The position numbers and the translations under genes were made by a program. The notes under the pieces were generated by a model that worked only from the letters and a program-made list of their open reading frames with translations, did not search any database and was not told where the DNA came from. From Oscillospiraceae bacterium (GTDB lineage: Bacteria; Bacillota; Clostridia; Oscillospirales; Ruminococcaceae), in NCBI GenBank assembly GCA_024404875.1, contig JAKSPK010000011.1:1-57031 (forward strand): a stretch of 57,031 nucleotides of DNA, given 5' to 3'. The first letter of the stretch is position 1. Every line of letters starts with the position of its first letter. Below, piece after piece: positions 34,234 through 42,801 of the stretch.

Positions 34234-35097
34234 TTATCCTTGTGAACAGACCATTGTGCTGCCGTCTGTACGGATGGTCACATTTCCGCCTGTTGTGTAA
34301 TAGGCTTCAATGCCGCGTGTTTTCAGCGTCTCGACGGTCTTGTCGTCAGCATTCTCCTTTTTGGAGCAGCAGATGACTGTCGCCTTCGGCTTGCAGGCAG
34401 TGAGGAAATCCTCAGTTGTCGAAAGATAATGCCCGTGATATGGAAATTTCAGGAAATCGAATGTGCCAAGATTCAGCGCCATGATCTCCTGCTGCCGCGC
34501 ATCCTCGGCATCGCCGGTAAAGAGATATTTGACCGTTCCATACTGCATGGTCAGACAGAGTGAAAAATCGTTTTTCTCTTTCTCGCCGTAATCAGTTTTC
34601 TGCGGGGCATAAAGTGTAAATGCGGCATCATCATAATTCCATTCCCGCTGCTCCGCGGCCGGAACCTGTGTAATCGCCGTTCCTGCATTGGAGGCATTCT
34701 GAATAAAGCTGAGATACTCGTCCGAATCCGATTTGTAGTCCGGCACATAGACCGTCCCGATCGGGAATTTTTTGACGACACGCGCCGCACCGCCGACATG
34801 ATCCTTGTCAAAATGCGTGATGATGAGCGTATCGATCTTTTCAATGCCCTTGTCTCCCAAGTATTTTTCGATGATCTTTCCATCGCCCTTGCAGCCTGTG
34901 TCGATTACGGTCACCGTGCTTTTCGTTTCGAGGATCATCGCATCAGCCTTGCCGACATCGAAAACGGTCAGCGTGACCGCTTTCGCCTCATCCAGCGGCT
35001 GCGCAGATTTCTGCACAGAGCTGCTGCCGGCACAGGATGTGATTCCAAGCAGTGAAAGGGCACTGAGCAGCAGTGCAGAGATCTTCTTCATAATCAT
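34234..35097 (-). CDS. ComEC-like MBL-fold hydrolase, lipoprotein
   Basis: 287 residues. A type II signal peptide ends in a lipobox (LLGITSC), so it is anchored outside the membrane. The metallo-beta-lactamase domain has ITHFDKDHVGGA (HxHxDH variant, here HFDKDH), TGDAEDARQQE and FPYHGHYLSTTEDFL, matching the free-standing ComEC/Rec2-like hydrolases. These are proposed to degrade DNA strands during uptake or to cleave phosphodiesters; substrate unproven. GAGGTG precedes the start. The gene stands alone, with 111-154-base gaps on either side that show no further genes. Confidence 0.85.
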   Translation of the reverse strand: MIMKKISALLLSALSLLGITSCAGSSSVQKSAQPLDEAKAVTLTVFDVGKADAMILETKSTVTVIDTGCKGDGKIIEKYLGDKGIEKIDTLIITHFDKDHVGGAARVVKKFPIGTVYVPDYKSDSDEYLSFIQNASNAGTAITQVPAAEQREWNYDDAAFTLYAPQKTDYGEKEKNDFSLCLTMQYGTVKYLFTGDAEDARQQEIMALNLGTFDFLKFPYHGHYLSTTEDFLTACKPKATVICCSKKENADDKTVETLKTRGIEAYYTTGGNVTIRTDGSTMVCSQG

Positions 35098-35251
35098 AGA
35101 TCCACCTCTTTATCATAATCTGAAATGTATTGCGCTCGCCTCGCAGACTGCTGTCTTGTGCCGCCGTTTCCTGTCTGCATATTCGTCATAATGTGCTTTG
35201 CTGTTGACAGTCTCCAGAATAAACCGCCTATCCGGATTGCTTCGATGGTGC

Positions 35252-36043
35252 TCACTTTTTTCGCAGAACAGTCATCGCGGCATAGTGCAGCACATCAAAT
35301 TCCTCCGGCGCAATGCGCTCCAGCAAAGTGCGATGCTCCGCATCCCACTGCGCAAGCTGCTCCGGTGAGAGCGATGCACCGACGCCGCGGCAGGCGCGCA
35401 TCCGCCCGTGCCATGCCTGACGCGTAAAATGCACCGGCAGATCATAGACAATCTGTTCCTGCACGGTGAAACTGTTCAGCGCTTCCTCCGGCGGCGTAAT
35501 CGGATGCCGCGTATCACCGGCACCAGTCCAGCCCGGATTGTATTTCAGCACCAGCGCTTCGGATGCCCCCGCAACGGGATCCTCTGCGGCAAGCCAGCCC
35601 ATATAAAGCAGAATCAGCACGCCATCCTGCTTCAGCATTCGCGCAATATTCGGATACGCCCGCGCCGGATCAAAATACCAGTAGCACTGGCAGGCGGTCA
35701 CAACATCGAAGCTGCCGTCCGGAAACGCGGTCTCCTCGGCGGATGACGCCGCAAATTCGATCTTCATATCGTTTTCGGCAGCAAGGCACTTGGCCTGAGC
35801 AATCTGCTCCGGTGAAATATCCGTCCCGAACCACTCTGCGCCGCTGCGGTACAGACTGCGCGGCAGCACACCGGTTCCTGTGCCGAGATCCAGCACGCGC
35901 TGCCCGGATATACAGAATCCGCGGCTGACGATCGTGTCATAAAACTGCGTGGGATATATGTCGCGGTATTTCGCATAATCCTCCGATGTTCTGCCCCAGT
36001 CGAAGGCTTTTCCACCGTCAATATTCTTATCAGTTATCTCCAT
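35252..36043 (-). CDS. class I SAM-dependent methyltransferase
   Basis: 263 residues. The SAM-binding core reads QRVLDLGTGTGVLPRSLYR, then WFGTDISPEQIAQAK and FPDGSFDVVTACQCYWYFDP. This is the UbiE/Methyltransf_11 pattern. The substrate is unknown. The stop of the nucleoside phosphorylase lies only three bases upstream of its ATG region, so the two are probably one transcript. Confidence 0.85.
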   Translation of the reverse strand: MEITDKNIDGGKAFDWGRTSEDYAKYRDIYPTQFYDTIVSRGFCISGQRVLDLGTGTGVLPRSLYRSGAEWFGTDISPEQIAQAKCLAAENDMKIEFAASSAEETAFPDGSFDVVTACQCYWYFDPARAYPNIARMLKQDGVLILLYMGWLAAEDPVAGASEALVLKYNPGWTGAGDTRHPITPPEEALNSFTVQEQIVYDLPVHFTRQAWHGRMRACRGVGASLSPEQLAQWDAEHRTLLERIAPEEFDVLHYAAMTVLRKK

Positions 36044-36046
36044 AGA

Positions 36047-37366
36047 TCAGTCCCCTGTACTGTATGTCTGATGTATCAGCGGACGCGGTGCAGGCTGTGT
36101 CTCCGCAATGCTGACCGCCTGCCGAAGCATCTGCTCCGCTTCATCAAGCTGCTGCTCTCTGTCGGCATACATGGTCAGCAGCGGGCTGTCTGCGCTGACG
36201 GCGTCGCCGTATTTCGCACGAAGCACAATGCCCGCCGCAGGATCAATGCTGTCCGCTTTCGTCATGCGTCCTGCACCGAGCAGTACGGAGGCTCTGCCAA
36301 TCTGCTCACTGTCCATACCTGCAATCCATCCGTACTGACCGGCCGTCAGGACACGGCTGCACCGTGCCTGCGGCAGGCGTGAAGGATCTTCCGTTACACG
36401 CGGATCGCCGCCCTGTGCAGCAATCATCTTCGCAAAACGCTCAAGTGCAGTGCCATTCGTCACCGCATTCTCCGCCGCCTCACGACACTGCGCCGGCGAA
36501 CCCACACCAGTCATGGCAAGCAGCTCCGCCGCGAGCGTGATGCAGAACTGTCCAAGCTCACTGCCGGAATCGCCTGCAAGAACTTCGATCGCTTCTCGCA
36601 CCTCCAGCGCATTGCCAATGCACATACCAAGCGGTCTGTCCATATCGGTCAGAACGGCAGTGCAGTGCCGTCTGTCAGCCTTTGCCGCAGCAAGCATCAG
36701 CCTTGCAAGCTCCGCGGCATCGGTATCATTTTTCATGAACGCACCGCTTCCGACCTTGACATCGAGCAGGATATGATCCGCGCCGGTCGCGAGCTTTTTG
36801 CTCATGATGCTCGCACAGATCAGCGGAATGCTGTCAACGGTCTCGGTGACATCGCGCAGTGCATAAAGCTTTTTGTCAGCGGGCGCGAGATCGCCTGTCT
36901 GCATCGCGACGGCAAAGCCGATCTCCTGCACCTGCCTCAGAAAACGGTCTGGCGCGAGGGCTGTTGAAAACCCGGGAATACTTTCGAGCTTGTCGATCGT
37001 GCCGCCGGTATGTCCCAGGCCGCGTCCGGACATTTTCGGCATATAAATTCCACAGGCCGCCGCGATGGGCGCAAGGATCAGCGTGGTTTTGTCGCCGACG
37101 CCGCCGGTGCTGTGCTTATCCGCGACCGCGCCGGGCAGATCCCAGTGCATGACCGTACCGGAATCGCGCATCGCCATTGTCAGCTCTGCGGTCTCCGCAT
37201 CGGTCATACCGGAAAGACAGACCGCCATGAGCCACGCGGAAAGCTGATAATCGGGGATCGGCTCCGCTGCGGTCACGCCCGCTACGAGCTGCCGGATCTC
37301 CTCCGCTGTCAGCGGGATCCCCTGTTTGGTTTTGCGGATGCATTCCCGCATATGAAACACTGCCAT
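36047..37366 (-). CDS. pdp: pyrimidine-nucleoside phosphorylase
   Basis: 439 residues of the thymidine/pyrimidine phosphorylase family. Motifs include the phosphate site KHSTGGVGDKTTLI, the family signature MSGRGLGHTGGTIDKLES, and MSKKLATGADHILLDVKVGSGAFMK given here in two parts. It cleaves uridine, thymidine and deoxyuridine to base and (deoxy)ribose-1-phosphate. The ATG at 37366 is set by GAAAGGAAG. Broad pyrimidine specificity versus thymidine-only (deoA) cannot be decided by eye. Confidence 0.93.
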   Translation of the reverse strand: MAVFHMRECIRKTKQGIPLTAEEIRQLVAGVTAAEPIPDYQLSAWLMAVCLSGMTDAETAELTMAMRDSGTVMHWDLPGAVADKHSTGGVGDKTTLILAPIAAACGIYMPKMSGRGLGHTGGTIDKLESIPGFSTALAPDRFLRQVQEIGFAVAMQTGDLAPADKKLYALRDVTETVDSIPLICASIMSKKLATGADHILLDVKVGSGAFMKNDTDAAELARLMLAAAKADRRHCTAVLTDMDRPLGMCIGNALEVREAIEVLAGDSGSELGQFCITLAAELLAMTGVGSPAQCREAAENAVTNGTALERFAKMIAAQGGDPRVTEDPSRLPQARCSRVLTAGQYGWIAGMDSEQIGRASVLLGAGRMTKADSIDPAAGIVLRAKYGDAVSADSPLLTMYADREQQLDEAEQMLRQAVSIAETQPAPRPLIHQTYSTGD

Positions 37367-37425
37367 ATCCTGTCTTCCTTTCAATTATAATGTATGATCC
37401 TGAAAATAGTCTGACGGAACGGCGT

Positions 37426-37941
37426 TCAGAGCATGATGCGGTAAACATCCGCCTGCTCGCCGCCGAATGCAAAGCTGCGCTCATAAACGCCGCCGTTTTT
37501 GATAATCGTTCTGACCGAGGGCAGATTGTCCCGCTCGACGGAAAGCTGTAAGGACGGCATTCCCGCCGCCCGCGCAATCTCCGTGATCTGCCGGAGCATT
37601 TCCGTCGCATAGCCCTGTCTCCGCGCCGACGGCAGAACGCTGTAGCCGCAGTGACCGAAATCGCGGAGGAAGCTGTTCAGCGTATGGCGCAGATCAATGA
37701 TCCCGACGATCCTGCCGCTTTCGTCCTCTGCGAAAAAGGTATCGGTCACGACCCAGTCCGGGCTGACGGTCTCAGGATCGGCATTCCGCGTGACCGCATC
37801 AAGCCACTGCGCATAGTCCTCCGTCTGATCGAGCAGCTCGCTGCCGTTGATGACGGTTTCTCCGCAGTCAAAAAATGCCTGCCGGAATGCAAGCGCCTGC
37901 TGCCGGTGTGCGGCCTCCGGCCGGACGAGTGTGATCTGCAT
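37426..37941 (-). CDS. GNAT-family N-acetyltransferase
   Basis: 171 residues. The acetyl-CoA site shows as VLPSARRQGYATEMLRQITE, preceded by the beta-strand IVGIIDLRHTLN and followed by LQLSVERDNLPSVRTIIKNG. This is the YjaB/RimI-like small-molecule or protein acetyltransferase pattern. The acceptor is unknown. A hairpin with arms cagcctga/tcaggctg lies just upstream (37967-37995), between it and the next gene. Confidence 0.88.
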   Translation of the reverse strand: MQITLVRPEAAHRQQALAFRQAFFDCGETVINGSELLDQTEDYAQWLDAVTRNADPETVSPDWVVTDTFFAEDESGRIVGIIDLRHTLNSFLRDFGHCGYSVLPSARRQGYATEMLRQITEIARAAGMPSLQLSVERDNLPSVRTIIKNGGVYERSFAFGGEQADVYRIML

Positions 37942-37966
37942 GGCGATCCTCCTTCATATACGACAT

Positions 37967-37995
37967 CAGCCTGAAAGCACGCGGCTCTCAGGCTG
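37967..37995 (-). terminator. short hairpin between the 38017 gene and the GNAT gene
   Basis: Arms cagcctga and tcaggctg are perfect over 8 bp around a 13-base loop. No T-run follows on the minus strand, so read-through into the GNAT gene is likely. Confidence 0.35.
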
Positions 37996-38016
37996 ATCCC
38001 GATCGGTTTCCCCTTT

Positions 38017-38499
38017 TTACATATCACTCAGTGCCGAGCTGTTATCGCTCGCCTGTTCTGCATTCGGTTCGTAGCTTCCTGCGGCCTCTGCTGCTGCAGC
38101 AAGCGAAGCAAGATCACCGGCTGCTGCCTGTGCCGCGGCAGATACAGACGGTGCTGCGGGAGCTGCAGGTGCTTTCGGTGCAGCAGACACAACAGATGCG
38201 GTTGGTACAGCATCGTTTTTAGCTGTATCTTTTGCTAACTTGCCGTCGTCAGAAAACTCCTTCTCATCGTAATCGCCTTCCAGCCAGCCGACGCGCTGCA
38301 TCTGCTTCACCGGAATACGCTTGAGCGGAGAATACTGAAATTTCGGGCAGTGGAATTCAGCATCCACCATGCCTTTTTTCGTGCAAAGAACCTTGTTGCC
38401 GTCGCTGGAGCGATTGCCGAACTCACAGTATTCACATTTCGGTTCGATTGCCTTTCCAAAGTACTTTCCGCCTTTGGAGAATACATCAAAAAGTCCCAT
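38017..38499 (-). CDS. small Cys-containing protein with Ala-rich tail, unknown
   Basis: 160 residues. The first 60 hold a conserved-looking unit, MGLFDVFSKGGKYFGKAIEP then CEYCEFG and an NKVLCTKKGMVDAEFHCPKF stretch. The four cysteines could bind one metal ion. The rest is charged then Ala/Pro-rich and probably unstructured. No signal peptide. GAGGTG precedes the ATG at 38499. It has a strong promoter of its own. Confidence 0.75.
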   Translation of the reverse strand: MGLFDVFSKGGKYFGKAIEPKCEYCEFGNRSSDGNKVLCTKKGMVDAEFHCPKFQYSPLKRIPVKQMQRVGWLEGDYDEKEFSDDGKLAKDTAKNDAVPTASVVSAAPKAPAAPAAPSVSAAAQAAAGDLASLAAAAEAAGSYEPNAEQASDNSSALSDM

Positions 38500-38570
38500 T
38501 TTGGCCACCTCATTCAACAGACAGTCCGCATATCCGGATGATGATACGTCGCTGCCCAACTATTTTCTCC

Positions 38571-38599
38571 ATTATAGCATATTTTTTTGAGTTTGTCTA
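38571..38599 (-). promoter_or_regulatory. strong promoter of the 38017-38499 gene
   Basis: Minus-strand TAGACA (38599-38594), a 17-base spacer ending in TGC, and TATAAT (38576-38571). It combines a near-consensus -35 with an extended -10. The -35 overlaps the stop codon of the YlbJ-like gene. Confidence 0.8.
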
Positions 38600-39634
38600 G
38601 TCCTTTTTTATAAGAATCGGAAATCCGGTGCAAAAAATCAGCAGTGCCGGAAGCGGCGAACCGCTTCGGGAGACGGAGACCTGCGGTGCAAAGACCGGAA
38701 CACTCTCCGGCAGATTAATCAGACCCGCGAACAGAAAGACGATCCCGCCGGCAGCTGCGGCTGCGGCCATGCGGATCAGCAACAGTCTGCCGATGCGCAA
38801 TCCGGACACGCCAAGCGCTATACATTGCGCATGAACACAAATCCCGCCGAAGGCAAGCAGTCCGGCGGAGAGCGCGAGGAGAATCCGGAAATGAAGGCCG
38901 CAGTGCAGCAGCGCGGGCAGCTGCGTGATATCGGTCAAAACAGTGCAAAGCGCACGGAGCAGCGGCTGCCGGATTTTTTCCATGCCGGAAAGCTGCATCG
39001 CCGCACCAAAAAACAATACCATTCCACAGATACCGCCGAGACTGCGCATTGCACCGGAAACCGAACCGGTCAGCAGCTCCGCAGAGAGCCGGACTTCGGG
39101 TACATCTGCATCATAAGCCATGCCGTACCGCGGGCGCAGCAGAATGAGCAGCAGCAGATTGACCGAAATGCAGGCGCCGAGGATCAGCCCGCCCGCCGCC
39201 GCACTCCCGAAAAGCTGTACGCCAGCCAGCCCGACGAGAAATGCCGGTCCGCCGCCAAAGCAGGCGCCGGACGCGCGTGCAGCATCATCCGGGTGAAGTC
39301 TCCCCTGCTCCGCCATCTGCCGCAGGAGAATCGCTCCGACCGGATAACCGGCGATCTGGCTGATAAGGAACACAGTCAGAAGCTCCGGCGGGATACCCAT
39401 AAGCCTTGCAGGAAAGCGCAGCCGGTATCCGAGCCATGCCGCAGCGCCGCTGGCAGTCAGCATATTCGCAAGCACCATACAGCCGAACAGCGAGGGGATC
39501 AGTGTTTCGAGACAGTACGCGATCCGCAGCCGGAGCACATCAGCGGCAGCATCGGCATTGAGTGCCGCCGCAGCGGTCATGAGCAGCAGAAATACGGTAA
39601 GCCAAAATCCTGCACTGCGCCGTAAAGCATCCAT
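38597..39634 (-). CDS. YlbJ-like sporulation/nucleoside-recognition membrane protein
   Basis: 345 residues with about eight hydrophobic segments. The pattern ETLIPSLFGCMVLANML, ISQIAGYPVGAILLRQM then a central ACFGGGPAFLVGLAGV matches the YlbJ/SpoVV-type Gate-domain proteins; in Bacillus YlbJ helps dipicolinate move across the mother-cell side membrane. GGGAGG precedes the ATG at 39634. A sigma-E-like promoter lies upstream, divergent from yqfC-yqfD. Assignment within the Gate family is by pattern and context. Confidence 0.75.
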   Translation of the reverse strand: MDALRRSAGFWLTVFLLLMTAAAALNADAAADVLRLRIAYCLETLIPSLFGCMVLANMLTASGAAAWLGYRLRFPARLMGIPPELLTVFLISQIAGYPVGAILLRQMAEQGRLHPDDAARASGACFGGGPAFLVGLAGVQLFGSAAAGGLILGACISVNLLLLILLRPRYGMAYDADVPEVRLSAELLTGSVSGAMRSLGGICGMVLFFGAAMQLSGMEKIRQPLLRALCTVLTDITQLPALLHCGLHFRILLALSAGLLAFGGICVHAQCIALGVSGLRIGRLLLIRMAAAAAAGGIVFLFAGLINLPESVPVFAPQVSVSRSGSPLPALLIFCTGFPILIKKD

Positions 39635-39649
39635 TCGCACACCTCCCAC

Positions 39650-39677
39650 ACCGTATTGTCGTATTTTACGAATATGC
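39650..39677 (-). promoter_or_regulatory. sigma-E-like promoter of the YlbJ-like gene
   Basis: Minus-strand GCATATT (39677-39671), a 13-base spacer, and AATACGGT (39657-39650). The -35 fits the Bacillus sigma-E core (ATATT) and the -10 fits CATAnnnT except the first base. It overlaps the divergent promoter on the plus strand. Confidence 0.6.
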
Positions 39678-39687
39678 TGAATATACT
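39658..39687 (+). promoter_or_regulatory. sigma-E-like promoter of yqfC-yqfD
   Basis: GTCGTATT at 39658-39665, a 14-base spacer and AATATACT at 39680-39687. Compared with the sigma-E consensus GTCATATT / CATACAAT this is 7 of 8 and 5 of 8. The downstream genes are sigma-E dependent in Bacillus. Confidence 0.6.
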
Positions 39688-39717
39688 GAAAACAGAACTG
39701 AAGAAGGGATGATCGCC

Positions 39718-39948
39718 ATGAATCAGAAACCGATCTTTACCGACCGCATTGAGCTTTCCGGTAATACGGATATATATTTCGACCGCTGTCGCCGCCTGCT
39801 GGAGTGCAGCGATATGCTGATGCTGCTGGAAGCAGGCGGCCACCGCATCGCCGTCTGGGGACATGATCTTTCCGCCTCCGACTACAGCAGCAGCGGCCTG
39901 CATATCAGCGGGGAGATTCGCGCAGTTGAATTCGACGGCGGACTGTGA
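39718..39948 (+). CDS. yqfC: YabP/YqfC-family sporulation protein
   Basis: 76 residues. The pattern FTDRIELSGNTDIYFDRCRR ... LLEAGGHRIAVWGHDL ... GLHISGEIRAVEF is the YabP/YqfC family: a small beta-rich protein needed for spore formation in Bacillus. The ATG at 39718 follows GAAGGGATG; an ATG at 39709 is possible. It lies 19 bases before yqfD, the usual neighbour. Confidence 0.85.
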   Translation: MNQKPIFTDRIELSGNTDIYFDRCRRLLECSDMLMLLEAGGHRIAVWGHDLSASDYSSSGLHISGEIRAVEFDGGL

Positions 39949-39967
39949 GCCGCAGCAGGGAGGAATT

Positions 39968-41128
39968 ATGTCAGAGATCCGTTTTTCAGCATCGGGTGAC
40001 CGGCTCGCGGCCTTTCGCGATGCGCTGCGGCAGAGCGGGATCCGCTGCCGCAGCCAACAGATCCGGATGCAGCAATTCTTCGCGGCAGTCCCGGTGCGGA
40101 GCTGGAAACCGGTTTGCGCACTGGCTGAGCAATATGCCGTCACACTGAAGATCCGATCACAGCACGGCCTGCGTTTCCGGCTTCTGCCGTATCGATTCCG
40201 CATCGGCCTGCCTGCAGGGCTGCTGCTCGGCGGCTTATTTCTCTATTGGTGCAACGCATCCGTCCGAAGCATCGAGATCTACGGGAATACGCGCGTTTCC
40301 GATACTGAAATTCTGACGGCACTGGAAACGCTCGGAGTAATGCAGGGTGTGCCGTTCCGCGAAATCCCGTATACATATATCGAACAGCAGATGCGGCTTG
40401 CCGTCAGCGATATCGAATGGATCACGATCCGCCACGAAGGCGGAAGGCTGCTGGTCGATCTCACTGAGGAAACCAAGCCGCCAGCCCTGACAAACGACCG
40501 TATCCCGACAAATTACATCGCCACAGTGCCCGCACAGATCACAAAAATGGATATCTGCGGAGGCAAAGCGATGAAGTCGGTCGGCGATCTCGTCAAACCC
40601 GGCGACCTGCTGATCTCCGGCACCGAGGAGGACAAATTCGGCGTCTGCCGCTATTATCATGCTGACGGCACCGTCACCGGCATCTATCCGGACAGCTTCA
40701 CACAAATGCAGCCGTTCGTCGCAGAGCTGCCGGTTCGCGGGGAAACGATCACGAACACCGTTCTTTCCGTATTCGGACAGCGCATCTCGCTGACGCTTGG
40801 CTTCGTCCCGCCCCGCCGCACGGAGAGCATCATCTACGAAGAGGACCGCGAGCCGCTGATGCTGCTCGGCCGCGCGCTCCCGCTGACGCTCCTGCACTGC
40901 CGGTATACCCGTCAGACATCGGCGATTACAGTTTTTTCGGCGGACGAGGCTCGTGCCGCACTGGAGGAAGCCGCCGCCCGTTATGAACTGAATCTCCATG
41001 CCGATGATACGATCATCAGCAAAAAAGCCAAATTCCAGCAGACAGATTTGGGCATATTGCTGAATATCAACTATGTTTTCGAGGGCGTCATCGGGAAAAC
41101 TAGTGAAATTTTTGTGAAATTATCCTAA
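39968..41128 (+). CDS. yqfD: sporulation protein YqfD
   Basis: 386 residues. An N-terminal domain of about 80 residues precedes one membrane helix (GLPAGLLLGGLFLYWCNASV) and an extracytoplasmic part beginning VRSIEIYGNTRVSDTEIL, a POTRA/FtsQ-like unit typical of YqfD. Required in the mother cell in Bacillus; exact role unknown. GGAGG precedes the ATG at 39968. It shares the sigma-E-like promoter with yqfC and is followed by the separate phoH promoter. Confidence 0.92.
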   Translation: MSEIRFSASGDRLAAFRDALRQSGIRCRSQQIRMQQFFAAVPVRSWKPVCALAEQYAVTLKIRSQHGLRFRLLPYRFRIGLPAGLLLGGLFLYWCNASVRSIEIYGNTRVSDTEILTALETLGVMQGVPFREIPYTYIEQQMRLAVSDIEWITIRHEGGRLLVDLTEETKPPALTNDRIPTNYIATVPAQITKMDICGGKAMKSVGDLVKPGDLLISGTEEDKFGVCRYYHADGTVTGIYPDSFTQMQPFVAELPVRGETITNTVLSVFGQRISLTLGFVPPRRTESIIYEEDREPLMLLGRALPLTLLHCRYTRQTSAITVFSADEARAALEEAAARYELNLHADDTIISKKAKFQQTDLGILLNINYVFEGVIGKTSEIFVKLS

Positions 41129-41153
41129 AACTATTCCATTTTTCATTCGTTTG

Positions 41154-41162
41154 TGGTATAAT
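41154..41162 (+). promoter_or_regulatory. extended -10 promoter of the phoH-era-recO cluster
   Basis: TGGTATAAT at 41154-41162 is an exact extended -10; no clear -35. It is 26 bases after yqfD and gives a leader of about 120 bases to phoH. Confidence 0.65.
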
Positions 41163-41288
41163 GGGAATAGAATTTTACAATGCGCTCATAGTGTAAACCG
41201 GTATAAAGATGCATCAGTCGGAGATACCTTTGTACCCGATCTGCTCACGCGGCGCAATCCAGGCAAAAGGAGACGATCAAAGTATCAC

Positions 41289-42296
41289 ATGGCAGAACAG
41301 ATTTGGAATGCAGCGAGTCCTGATGAGATCGCTGCAGTATTCGGCAGCTATGACGCGAATCTGAACCTCATCCAGAAACGGTTTCAGGTCGTGATCGTCA
41401 ACCGCGGAGACGGTGTCAAAATCACCGGAACGGAACAGAATGTCAGAATGGCAGCGAGCGCAATGAATGTGCTGCTGCAAAATGTCCGCAAGGGCAGCGG
41501 CCTGACCGATCAGACCGTGCGCTATGTCGTCTCGATGGTCGCTGACAACGCGGCAGAGGAGGTCAAAGCACTGAGCGCAGATGCTGTCAGCATCACCGTG
41601 ACCGGCAAGCCGATCCGCCCGCGCACCGTCGGCCAAAAGCACTACCTCGACGCGATCGCATCCAATACGATCGTGCTTGGCATCGGTCCCGCTGGTACCG
41701 GCAAAACCTATCTCGCCGTTGCTATGGCGGTCAAGGCGCTGAAGGCGCATGAGATCAGCCGCATCATTCTGACAAGGCCTGCTGTCGAAGCCGGCGAAAA
41801 GCTCGGCTTCCTGCCCGGCGATTTGCAGGATAAGGTTGACCCCTATCTCCGTCCGCTCTACGATGCACTCTTTGAGATGCTCGGCTCGGAGACCGTTGAG
41901 CGCGATCTGGAAAAAAATATCATCGAGATCGCACCGCTCGCCTATATGCGCGGCCGCACGCTCGACAATGCTTTCATTATCCTTGATGAAGCACAGAACA
42001 CCACTTCTGAGCAGATCAAGATGTTTCTCACCCGTCTCGGTGAGAGCAGCAAAATGGTCATCACCGGCGATATCACGCAGATCGACCTGCCGGATCCGAA
42101 GCGCTCCGGTCTGATTGAAGCAATGCGTGTTCTGAAAGCGGTCGATGACATCGCGATCCACCAGTTTTCGGAAAAGGATGTTGTCCGTCACAAGCTCGTT
42201 CAGGATATTATCACTGCCTACGCGAAAGACGCAGACAGTGCGCATCATCATAATACACACAATCAACATGAAAGGAAAAGAAACAAAAATGGCTAA
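41289..42296 (+). CDS. phoH: PhoH-like P-loop ATPase
   Basis: 335 residues. Walker A is LGIGPAGTGKTYLAVAMAVK and Walker B FIILDEAQNTT; GLIEAMRVLKAV and the SEKDVVRH end are typical. PhoH proteins are thought to be RNA helicase or nuclease partners of YbeY. The ATG at 41289 has its GGAG 16 bases upstream, an unusually long spacing, and no nearer alternative start exists in frame. The stop overlaps ybeY by 8 bases. Confidence 0.94.
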   Translation: MAEQIWNAASPDEIAAVFGSYDANLNLIQKRFQVVIVNRGDGVKITGTEQNVRMAASAMNVLLQNVRKGSGLTDQTVRYVVSMVADNAAEEVKALSADAVSITVTGKPIRPRTVGQKHYLDAIASNTIVLGIGPAGTGKTYLAVAMAVKALKAHEISRIILTRPAVEAGEKLGFLPGDLQDKVDPYLRPLYDALFEMLGSETVERDLEKNIIEIAPLAYMRGRTLDNAFIILDEAQNTTSEQIKMFLTRLGESSKMVITGDITQIDLPDPKRSGLIEAMRVLKAVDDIAIHQFSEKDVVRHKLVQDIITAYAKDADSAHHHNTHNQHERKRNKNG

Positions 42297-42798
42297 GCTG
42301 AAGGTTTATATCAAGGACACGCAGCATGAGGTGAAGATCCCGGTCGGTATCCGTCTGCTGATCCGCCGCTGCTGTCAGGCAGTTCTGACCACCGAAAAAT
42401 TCGGTCATGATACCGAGGTCAGCGTTTCATTTGTCAATAACGAGGAAATCCGCAAGCTGAATGCACAGTATCGCAATAAGGATATCGAGACTGATGTCCT
42501 CTCCTTCCCGCTCTGTGAAGGCGATCATCTTGAGATCAACGCGGAAAACGGCTTTGTCCTGCTCGGCGATATCGTCATCTCTATGGAAATGGCGTTCAAG
42601 CAGGCGAAGATGTACGGCCATGTACTGGAGCGGGAGGTCGCATTCCTGACCGTTCATTCGATGCTGCATCTGCTCGGCTATGACCATGAAAAGTCTCCGC
42701 TGGAGCAGCGCCAGATGCGCGAGAAGGAGGAATCCGTCCTCGAAAAGCTCGGCTTCTCCCGCGAAACAAGCTATATCGTACCGGAGGCTCAGGACTGA
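42289..42798 (+). CDS. ybeY: endoribonuclease YbeY
   Basis: 169 residues. The zinc site HxxxHxxxxxH is seen as HSMLHLLGYDH, preceded by the family blocks NEEIRKLNAQYRNKDIETDV and LGDIVISMEMAF. It matures 16S rRNA. The start at 42289 follows AAAGGAAAAG and lies within the end of phoH. In many Firmicutes dgkA and cdd follow; here era follows after three bases. Confidence 0.95.
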   Translation: MAKLKVYIKDTQHEVKIPVGIRLLIRRCCQAVLTTEKFGHDTEVSVSFVNNEEIRKLNAQYRNKDIETDVLSFPLCEGDHLEINAENGFVLLGDIVISMEMAFKQAKMYGHVLEREVAFLTVHSMLHLLGYDHEKSPLEQRQMREKEESVLEKLGFSRETSYIVPEAQD

Positions 42799-42801
42799 TC
42801 C

